Below are positions 6,029-11,439 of a DNA stretch of 11,439 bases, one piece after another. Both the position numbers and the translations under genes were made by a program. Source of the DNA: Geoglobus sp. (GTDB lineage Archaea > Halobacteriota > Archaeoglobi > Archaeoglobales > Archaeoglobaceae); assembly GCA_027019885.1 (NCBI GenBank), contig JALUWC010000211.1, positions 1 through 11,439 on the forward strand. The letters are read 5' to 3'. The notes under the pieces were generated by a model. That model was not told the DNA's origin and did no database searches. It worked only from the letters and a program-made list of their open reading frames with translations. Position 1 is the stretch's first letter. Each line of letters starts with the position of its first letter.

Positions 6029-7966
6029 ATGTCTGCACTGAAACACCTTTTTGAACCCATCAGAATAGGGAAATATGAGTCAAGAAATAGAGTGAAGTAC
6101 GCTGCATGTTCTGTTTCGAACTTCAATAACCCTGACGGTACAGTTTCCGAAAGGGAAATTGGAAGAATGAAGGTGGTTGCAAAAACAGGATGTGGGATAA
6201 TAACCAATCAGGGAGCTTATCCAGATCGGGAAGGATACGGAAAAGGTTATCTCAGACAGCTTGCGCTTTATGATGATCGGTTCATACCGGGTTTAAAGAA
6301 AGTTGCAGAATTAATCCACAAAGAGGGTGCTATTGCCATACAGCAGATATTGCATGCCGGAAGATATGGTGGTTTTGATACGGGAGTGGCATTACAACCT
6401 TCAGACGTTCCTCAAAAATTAAGGCATTACAGACCAGTCAGGGAAATGTCTAAGGATGAAATAAAAAAAGTAATAATTGACCACGCTGAGGCTGCGAGAA
6501 GGGCTGTAGAGGCAGGATTTGATGGTGTCGAAATTACAGCATTCCAAGGGTACCTCCTAGCAAATTTTCTTTCACCGTTCACCAATAGAAGGACTGACGA
6601 ATATGGCGGGGACATCGAGGGCCGCTGCAGGTTTATGGTTGAAACTATAGAGACCATCAGAGATAAAATCGGCAAGGATAAACTCATTTCTGTAAGATTA
6701 AATGGAACAGAACTTCTGGACGAGGTTGGAGGAAGTTCAGAGGAGGAATGCATAGAATATATGAAAATCGCCGAAAAAGCTGGAGTCGATATTATAAGCA
6801 TAGTGGTGGGGTGGCACGAGTCTTCAAAGGGGGCTCTGGGAAGGGACTTGCCAACAACTCAGTGGCTGTACCTTGCAGAGCGGGCAAAAAAGCATCTTAA
6901 AGTACCAATTGCATTTGGTCCACGCTTTGGAGACCCCAGACTTGCATATAAAGCTATTGCTGACGGCGTAATAGATTTGTGGGAAATCTGCAGACCTGCT
7001 TTGGCTGATCCTGAAATCCTCTATAAAGCGAAAGAAGGGAGATTCGAAGATGTAAAACCGTGTTTAGGTGGGTTAATGTGTTTATCCACCATGTTTCACG
7101 ATTTGCCCTACATTTGCACCGTCAACCCAAGACTCGGCCATGAACACGAACCTGAATACGAAATTAGACCGGCAGTTAGAAAGAAAAAAGTGATTGTTGT
7201 CGGAGGGGGTCCAGCTGGATTAGAATGCGCAATAACTGCTGCGAGAAGAGGTCATGAAGTAATAGTGTATGAAAAGGAGAGTCAGTTAGGTGGGCAACTT
7301 GTTGCAGCATCAAAAGAAATCGGAGGAGGATACGTTTTCCAGGATTTAGTAAGGTACTATGAGACCCAATTAAATAAATTGGGTGTTAAAGTTCTTAAAG
7401 GAACTGAGGCGACACCAGAATTGATTAGTAAGGAGAAGCCAGATGTTCTGGTTATTGCAACCGGTGCAACAATCAGTAAAGAGTTTGAGGAAATTAATGG
7501 AGTTCAGGTGTTTACTGCACTGGAAATTTTGAAAAGAGAGATAGACCCAGGAGAGAACATCATTGTAATCTCGGGAGAGAGGGCAGGACTGGTCGCAGCG
7601 GAGTATTTGGCTAAAAAAGGTAAGAATGTAACAATTGTTGAAAGTGGCAAGAAGATCGCAACAGACGTTATCCCTACATTTAAATGGAGGCATAAACTCT
7701 GGATAAAAGAGCTGGGCATTAGAGTAATAACTGAAGCAAAACTCAGAAAAATCAAAGAAGGGATGGCAGTCATCGAAGCTCCGCAAGAAACTCTTGAAGT
7801 AGATGTAGACGCGATTGTAATAGGCGGTCCAAGGAAACCCATAAGCAAGCACTGGTACTCTTTTGAATTTCTAGCGGATGAAAAATACATAATAGGTGAT
7901 GCAACACTGCCAAGATCCATAGCGTATGCCATACATGAGGGCTATAAACTTGGAGTTAGAATTTAA
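6029..7966 (+). CDS. Old-yellow-enzyme-type NADH:flavin oxidoreductase / 2,4-dienoyl-CoA reductase-like
   Basis: This 645-aa protein has FadH/TMADH-type architecture. Residues 1-340 are an FMN TIM barrel (Q-I-L-H-A-G-R at 106-112; S-P-F-T-N-R-R-T-D-E-Y-G-G at 182-194). Residues 345-363 form the Fe-S linker. From about 386 to the end are FAD/NAD(P)-binding domains (VGGGPAG at 391-397, closing GDAT at 623-626). Such enzymes reduce or oxidise enoyl, dienoyl or amine substrates. Oddities: the linker reads C-x5-C-x11-C (345, 351, 363), with Gly348 where the second cluster cysteine belongs. The second Rossmann loop is S-G-E-R-A-G (515-520) rather than G-x-G-x-x-G. The usual substrate-side H-x-x-H/N of old yellow enzymes is T-A-F-Q (170-173). 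I start at ATG 6029 because GGAGGG (6017-6022) is 6 bases upstream; ATG 6023 is too close. The substrate is unknown. Confidence 0.85.
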   Translation: MSALKHLFEPIRIGKYESRNRVKYAACSVSNFNNPDGTVSEREIGRMKVVAKTGCGIITNQGAYPDREGYGKGYLRQLALYDDRFIPGLKKVAELIHKEGAIAIQQILHAGRYGGFDTGVALQPSDVPQKLRHYRPVREMSKDEIKKVIIDHAEAARRAVEAGFDGVEITAFQGYLLANFLSPFTNRRTDEYGGDIEGRCRFMVETIETIRDKIGKDKLISVRLNGTELLDEVGGSSEEECIEYMKIAEKAGVDIISIVVGWHESSKGALGRDLPTTQWLYLAERAKKHLKVPIAFGPRFGDPRLAYKAIADGVIDLWEICRPALADPEILYKAKEGRFEDVKPCLGGLMCLSTMFHDLPYICTVNPRLGHEHEPEYEIRPAVRKKKVIVVGGGPAGLECAITAARRGHEVIVYEKESQLGGQLVAASKEIGGGYVFQDLVRYYETQLNKLGVKVLKGTEATPELISKEKPDVLVIATGATISKEFEEINGVQVFTALEILKREIDPGENIIVISGERAGLVAAEYLAKKGKNVTIVESGKKIATDVIPTFKWRHKLWIKELGIRVITEAKLRKIKEGMAVIEAPQETLEVDVDAIVIGGPRKPISKHWYSFEFLADEKYIIGDATLPRSIAYAIHEGYKLGVRI

Positions 7967-7967
7967 A

Positions 7968-8171
7968 TTTTTATTTTCAAAATTCATAGGACTCGGCCTT
8001 AATTCCCCAATCATAAAACTGGACAGAGTAAGACTTGCACTTCTAAAGTAGAAGATAGGAAATCCAAATGTAACTTTGAGAGGGTTCAGCAGAATTTTGA
8101 AGGAGAAATATGGCATAACGCTTAGCCACACCAGAATCATAGAAATTTTGAACGAAGTGAGGAAGAAATGA
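7968..8171 (+). pseudogene. Truncated HTH-like protein gene with an in-frame amber stop
   Basis: One frame reads KFIGLGLNSPIIKLDRVRLA, then LLK, TAG at 8049-8051, then KIGNPNVTLRGFSRILKEKY and GITLSHTRIIEILNEVRKK, stopping at 8169-8171. Both sides of the TAG look like one protein, so a single nonsense mutation (for example from AAG, CAG or GAG) is likely. No start codon is found upstream before the flavoprotein stop, so the 5' end is probably also lost. The second half looks like a DNA-binding helix-turn-helix (charged helix, turn, T-L-S-H-T-R-I-I-E-I-L). It sits 3 bases before the next gene, implying former co-translation. The family is not recognised. Confidence 0.55.
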
Positions 8172-8174
8172 ATA

Positions 8175-8399
8175 ATGAGAGAAATTGTAATTCCTAACGA
8201 GAACTACTTCATCTTTGTCTTTATGGAAATCAGACTCAACGACCAGAACATGTCTGAATGGAGGAGAGCATACAACTATCTGATTTCAATCGTCGAACGT
8301 GGCATGTTTCTCGCCTCAGACGGGCGTTTACGTGTGGAAGGTGTTTGTAGCTTTCAGGAAGTAACCATGTGGCTTCACAATTTTGTGGAGAAGCATTGA
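8175..8399 (+). CDS. Hypothetical 74-aa protein
   Basis: This is a small intact reading frame with natural composition: a hydrophobic strand (IVIPNENYFIFVFMEIRL), a Trp/Tyr-rich helix (EWRRAYNYLISIVERGMFLA), then R-V-E-G-V-C and a final helix. It starts 3 bases after the stop of the preceding pseudogene. A GTGAGGAAG stretch (8157-8165) about 9 bases before the ATG can serve as ribosome site, so the two were probably one operon. No signal peptide or membrane span is evident and I recognise no family. With its partner broken and no promoter of its own seen, it may be on the way to decay. Confidence 0.55.
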   Translation: MREIVIPNENYFIFVFMEIRLNDQNMSEWRRAYNYLISIVERGMFLASDGRLRVEGVCSFQEVTMWLHNFVEKH

Positions 8400-8590
8400 A
8401 GGTTTATTAAGGATATAAGCTTGATGATAGTTCTACAGACCCTGAAGTTCAGCTTCTCGCTAAAGCTGTTTAAAATTGAAAGACATCATCGCACTTCTGA
8501 AAGTCCTTCAGAACCATACTTTTGAGGCCTGTTTTCACCAGAAATCTACACTCTAAGATCCTCTGTAAGTGGTTGATTCGCTACTGCAGG
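8400..8590 (+). other. Gene-free stretch with short coding remnants
   Basis: No intact gene. Two short plus-strand runs look like pieces of one decayed protein in different frames: YKLDDSSTDPEVQLLAKAV (from 8414) and LKDIIALLKVLQNHTFEACF (from about 8478). Both are ended by stops and neither has a start signal. No RNA gene was identified. The promoter region of the symporter unit begins at its right edge. Confidence 0.3.
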
Positions 8591-8596
8591 GGATAA

Positions 8597-8634
8597 TACG
8601 CAATTATGCGTAATAAACTACATATCTATGCGTA
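8597..8634 (+). promoter_or_regulatory. Composite operator and promoter of the small protein/symporter unit (site B)
   Basis: TACGCA-ATTA-TGCGTA (8597-8612) is the cleanest copy of the shared inverted repeat. A TGCGTA half-site (8629-8634) begins exactly 22 bp after the first TGCGTA. It even has a weak left partner, TACATA (8619-8624), with the same 4-bp spacer, so the whole site reads as two tandem inverted repeats. The TATA element is probably within ACATATCTA (8620-8628). Transcription would then start near 8648, leaving a short leader with the GGGGGTGA ribosome site at 8667-8674. Confidence 0.62.
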
Positions 8635-8679
8635 ATACCAAACATACATCAAAAATAATGAAAAAAGGGGGTGATATGG

Positions 8680-8805
8680 ATGGAAATTTTGGGACTCCCA
8701 CTCGATAGCGCTTTGGACATTTTTGTATTTCCAGGCATCATATTGATTTTGATGGTGTGGTATTGTTGGAGGATCTATCAAAGAGAGATAAGAGGGGTGG
8801 GTTGA
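8680..8805 (+). CDS. 41-aa single-span membrane protein, putative symporter partner
   Basis: This is a small gene that standard length cut-offs miss. GGGGGTGA (8667-8674) lies 5 bases before the ATG. It ends in TGA 2 bases before the symporter ATG, and the symporter's own ribosome site (GAGGGGTGG) lies inside its last codons, a translationally coupled arrangement. The protein begins MEILGLPLDSALDIF, has one strongly hydrophobic span (about residues 14-29, VFPGIILILMVWY), and ends in a positively charged tail (RIYQREIRG) that should face the cytoplasm. Bacterial sodium:solute symporters are often preceded by a short membrane protein (YjcH/ActP, YhdT/PanF and DUF3311 types). By analogy this may be an accessory subunit, although it is shorter than those and I see no clear similarity to any. 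Confidence 0.7.
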   Translation: MEILGLPLDSALDIFVFPGIILILMVWYCWRIYQREIRGVG

Positions 8806-8807
8806 CG

Positions 8808-10289
8808 ATGATTGCCGGAATAGGTTTATCGATTTTTATAATATATTTAATATTCATGGTAGGAATTGGTATTTACACATCAAGATTTCAAAAAACAACT
8901 GAGGACTTCTGGGTTGCTGGTAGAAAATTTGGTCCCATCACTTTAGCTATCGCGATTATGGCATCAATTATGCATGGCGGATCTATTCTCAGCGGATTGG
9001 CGTATGCAGCAAAGTTTGGCGGTCCAGCAATACTACCGTTCACCAGCTTTTCCTTGGGTTTTCTTATAGTTCTCGTAATTTTCGCTAGAAAATTGAGGAT
9101 CCTAGCAGGATATACACTTCCGGATTACATGAGAGCCAGGTTTGACAGTCTATTTTTGCAGGGATTCAGTGGCATCGTTGTTGCTGTTGCCAGCACGATA
9201 TACTTAATTGGTCAAATGAAAGCTATGGGTTTAGTTTTATCGGCTATGACTGGATGGGACTATACTCTGAGTCTGTTGATCGGTGCGGCCATATTCATAT
9301 TCTACACTGTTTTGGGCGGTCTATTAGCAGTTGTCTGGACAAATATAGCCCAGTTCGTCTTTATGTGGGTTGGACTCGTTATCCTGTTACCTGTGGCCTT
9401 TAACTCCGTTGGTGGATGGTATGCGGTTCTGGATAAGGTTGAACAGGTTGCTCCCGGCTGGACGTCATTTACAGGAGTTTCATGGACAGTGACTTTTCTA
9501 ATTTCATGGTATGTCGTCTGGTTGCTGGCATATTCAACAAGAATAGAGTTCGTGACCAAATTATATGCTGCAAAGGACGAATTCACCGCCAGATTTTCTT
9601 TACCCATTGCGCTCGCCATGATACTGGTATTCCTTCTTTACGGTAATTTATACTTGGGTGCGGTTGCAAGAATACTCGTTTGGGAAGGGATCTCTGCCCC
9701 TGATCAGGCATTTACCGCATTAGTCAACCAACTGATGGGTCCTAATTCCATTGGGGCAGCATTAGCTCTGGCCGGAATTGCTGCTGGAGCCATGTCAACC
9801 ACTGACTCTCTGTTGTTAATGGCAGGTGCAGGGGTAGCCCATGATCTCATCAGAAAATGTTACATGGAGCCCAAGGGTGTAAGGAAATCTGAAACATTTT
9901 ACGTTGCTATTTCGAGAGCTGTTATCCTTCTGGTCGGAATAGTGGCGCTTTTCGGAGCGCTTAGCACTCCTCAGATGATTCTTACAATCGTGTCATATGC
10001 AGTTTCATTGATAGGAGTTACATTCTTTGCACCATTGGTCTTCGGACTTACGTGGGATAAGGTGTCAAAAGAGGCGGCTATTATTTCATCAGTTCTTGGG
10101 TTCGCTACGACTGCATTATGGATCGTGTTGACAATCAGCGGAGTCACATGGGTCAAAATAGTCCACCCAGTATTACCGGGGCTTGTAGTATCTGTGCTAT
10201 CAATAATCATTTTAACTCCTTTAACACAAAAAGTCTCTACAGAGAATTTAGCATTATTTTTCCCAGAGAAATATTCAATAAATAAATAA
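8808..10289 (+). CDS. Sodium:solute symporter (SSS family)
   Basis: This 493-aa polytopic membrane protein has about 12-13 hydrophobic spans. Family marks include T-T-E-D-F-W-V-A-G-R-K after the first span (30-40), the Y-T-V-L-G-G-L-L-A-V-V-W-T-N segment (166-179), and M-S-T-T-D-S-L-L-L (329-337), which corresponds to the Na2-site helix of this fold. SSS carriers move solutes such as monocarboxylates, pantothenate, proline or sugars with Na+; the substrate cannot be read here. I start at ATG 8808, not the upstream in-frame start at 8757, because GAGGGGTGG (8792-8800) is 7 bases upstream and MIAGIGLSIFIIYL begins directly with the first span. It is co-transcribed with the 41-aa protein under operator site B, which links import to the oxidoreductase and flavoprotein genes. 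Confidence 0.92.
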   Translation: MIAGIGLSIFIIYLIFMVGIGIYTSRFQKTTEDFWVAGRKFGPITLAIAIMASIMHGGSILSGLAYAAKFGGPAILPFTSFSLGFLIVLVIFARKLRILAGYTLPDYMRARFDSLFLQGFSGIVVAVASTIYLIGQMKAMGLVLSAMTGWDYTLSLLIGAAIFIFYTVLGGLLAVVWTNIAQFVFMWVGLVILLPVAFNSVGGWYAVLDKVEQVAPGWTSFTGVSWTVTFLISWYVVWLLAYSTRIEFVTKLYAAKDEFTARFSLPIALAMILVFLLYGNLYLGAVARILVWEGISAPDQAFTALVNQLMGPNSIGAALALAGIAAGAMSTTDSLLLMAGAGVAHDLIRKCYMEPKGVRKSETFYVAISRAVILLVGIVALFGALSTPQMILTIVSYAVSLIGVTFFAPLVFGLTWDKVSKEAAIISSVLGFATTALWIVLTISGVTWVKIVHPVLPGLVVSVLSIIILTPLTQKVSTENLALFFPEKYSINK

Positions 10290-10535
10290 TTATTATATTA
10301 TTTTATTAATATTGAATTTAATACTTTTTACAATCATTTTATATAAATATAAAAATATAGTAAAATGTCCAAAAAATGCAGTAAGATTCCGATATTTTTT
10401 CAGTCTGTTAGAGCTAAATATCACAGTAGAATATTATGTCAAGAAAATAAGAATGATATAAAATCAAAATATCTTCTATTTAAGCCTTATCAGTTATTGT
10501 GACTCATTGATGGTGAACAATCGGCCAAAAAGCAA
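10290..10535. other. AT-rich gene-free stretch
   Basis: Very AT-rich sequence follows the symporter stop. T-rich runs at about 10292-10335 could serve as a factor-dependent or U-tract archaeal terminator, but no GC hairpin accompanies them. No coding frame, RNA gene or shared operator motif was found. Confidence 0.4.
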
Positions 10536-10564
10536 ACAGTGTCAACAGTTCGATAAGACACTGT
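10536..10564. repeat. 8-bp inverted repeat overlapping the left end of the insertion sequence
   Basis: ACAGTGTC (10536-10543) and GACACTGT (10557-10564) are exact inverted copies separated by 13 bases. The right arm overlaps the insertion-sequence end that starts at 10560. It could be a hairpin at the insertion site, or part of an earlier insertion end in opposite orientation. Confidence 0.4.
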
Positions 10565-11250
10565 CAAGAATAACATTAAAAAATAAAAAATAAGAATAAA
10601 ACACATAGAACCCTCAATCTGGCAAATAATCAAAGAAATCAAAGCCAAAAAAGTCTTTCGGAGGAACAAGAGAAAAATAGAGTTAAAAATCCTCTCAGCC
10701 ATACTCTACTTCCACGGACTCTCTTTAAGGAAAGCGAGCAAATTCATCTCCCTTTTCCAGAAAATAAGCCATGAATGAATCAGAATATACTACCACAGAA
10801 TTAAACGAATTCTAAAGCCTCCTGAAAGGAAGAAAAGAAGATTAATAGCAATAGACGAAACCAAACTAAAGCTGGAAAACAAACATATCTTCGTCTGGAG
10901 TGCGATAGATACTGATACTAAAGAATGCTTAGCTGTATGGGCAACAGAAGGGAGATCGAGTTTTCATGCCTATGCTTTCCTTAAAGAAGTTCTCAGATAC
11001 TGCGAGAATAAACCTGAAATCATTGTAGACAGAGGGCCATGGTATCTCTGGGCTCTGAAAAGAATGGGATTGAAGTACAGGTATGAAACCTTTGGAAAGA
11101 GAAATGCTGTAGAGGGGTTCTTTTCTCTGCTTAAGGGAAGAACTAAAAGGTTCTTTAACAGGTTTCCGTTTAACAGTTCCTTTGATTCTGTGCAGAGCTG
11201 GTTAGAGAGTTTTGTTACCATTTATAATGGGGAGGGGTTATTTTGACAGT
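10560..11250 (+). mobile_element. IS6-like insertion sequence, degenerate
   Basis: A 691-bp element is bounded by imperfect terminal inverted repeats. The left end reads ACTGTCAAGAATAAC (10560-10574). The right end, read inward on the minus strand (11250-11236), reads ACTGTCAAAATAACC, identical apart from one extra G on the left. It encloses a DDE transposase reading frame that is broken. I see no target duplication: the flanks GATAAGAC and CCCCCCAC differ. Either one end has been rearranged or the duplication has eroded. The length is a little short for IS6-family elements. Confidence 0.7.
10587..11246 (+). pseudogene. IS6-like DDE transposase, interrupted
   Basis: This 220-codon frame encodes a DDE transposase. 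After an N-terminal helix-turn-helix-like part (AILYFHGLSLRKASKFI) come the first aspartate in A-I-D-E-T-K, the second in I-I-V-D-R-G-P-W-Y, and the glutamate in R-N-A-V-E-G-F-F. Then follows a K-G-R-T-K-R-F-F helix and a C-terminal W-L-E-S-F-V-T-I-Y-N-G typical of archaeal IS6-like enzymes. It is interrupted by TGA at 10776-10778 (S-H-E-stop-I-R-I-Y-Y), probably a former TGG tryptophan codon. No ATG precedes the stop, and TAA at 10584-10586 closes the frame upstream. Only 27 residues separate the second Asp from the Glu, against about 34 in typical IS6 enzymes. The downstream piece from ATG 11064 is only 60 aa and holds only the glutamate. Confidence 0.75.
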
Positions 11251-11294
11251 CCCCCCACCACAAAATCGAGTAAAAATATTATATATTTATTAAT

Positions 11295-11394
11295 TTCACT
11301 TCAAAAAACTTTAGTTATTGACTAAACTATTTAGTCGTCAGCTAAATTTTTTGATCACTGACTAAAGTACTTTGAGTACTCTGATTACTTAAAA
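11295..11394. repeat. Degenerate 20-bp tandem repeat with GACTAAA core
   Basis: The core recurs at an exact 20-bp period: GACTAAA at 11320-11326, AGCTAAA at 11340-11346 and GACTAAA at 11360-11366. Weaker units lie on either side, TTCAAAA in phase at 11300-11306 and CTGATTA near 11381. GACTAAA (11320) also forms a perfect inverted repeat with TTTAGTC (11330-11336) across a 3-bp spacer. No gene overlaps this region. Two helical turns between cores would suit cooperative protein binding ahead of a gene beyond the right edge, but the repeat may also be simple AT-rich expansion. Confidence 0.45.
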
Positions 11395-11439
11395 AATTAA
11401 TATAAGGCAAGAATTGTTTACTTCTCCAAAATAAGCTTT

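Noticed and set aside
7504..7932. 142-codon minus-strand open frame
   Set aside because: It is antisense to the FAD/NAD domains of the flavoprotein, with no start signal; a shadow of codon usage.

Overview
The window looks like chromosomal DNA of an anaerobic, probably thermophilic archaeon. A euryarchaeon of Archaeoglobales type (Archaeoglobus/Ferroglobus/Geoglobus) is my best guess, from gene content and style only. The archaeal signs are a CCA-less tRNA-Ser gene, TATA boxes 25-30 bp ahead of leaderless or short-leader genes, GGAGG/GGGGTGA ribosome sites, a four-subunit 2-oxoacid:ferredoxin oxidoreductase, a ribbon-helix-helix (RHH) regulator and an archaeal-type IS6-like element. LAYOUT: 42-124 is tRNA-Ser(UGA). 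209-1735 is a graveyard: a frameshifted, truncated alpha/beta-hydrolase gene and decayed minus-strand coding sequence, with no convincing intact gene. 1792-5248 is one tight plus-strand operon: gamma, delta, alpha and beta subunits of a PorGDAB-type oxidoreductase, then a 157-aa cysteine-containing protein that resembles ATC-hydrolase-like proteins. 5320-5892 encodes an RHH-type regulator from its own leaderless promoter. 6029-7966 encodes a large old-yellow-enzyme/2,4-dienoyl-CoA-reductase-type flavoprotein with altered Fe-S and nucleotide-binding motifs. 7968-8590 holds a pseudogene with one amber stop, an intact 74-aa hypothetical gene and remnants. 8680-10289 is a 41-aa single-span membrane protein followed by a sodium:solute symporter. 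10560-11250 is a broken IS6-like insertion sequence with recognisable inverted ends. The last 140 bp carry a degenerate 20-bp tandem repeat. HOW IT FITS TOGETHER: the most interesting signal is a 38-bp composite site found three times, at 1737-1774, 5954-5991 and 8597-8634. Each lies at the promoter of one transcription unit: the oxidoreductase operon, the flavoprotein, and the small protein/symporter pair. Each has TACGYA-N4-TGCGYA and a further TRCGTA half-site exactly 22 bp downstream, with the TATA box between them. This marks the three units as one regulon. I infer a catabolic module in which the symporter imports an organic acid, the flavoprotein reduces or oxidises an unsaturated intermediate, and the oxidoreductase converts a 2-oxoacid to an acyl-CoA with reduced ferredoxin. 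The RHH protein encoded in the middle is the natural candidate regulator. The substrate cannot be read from the sequence.
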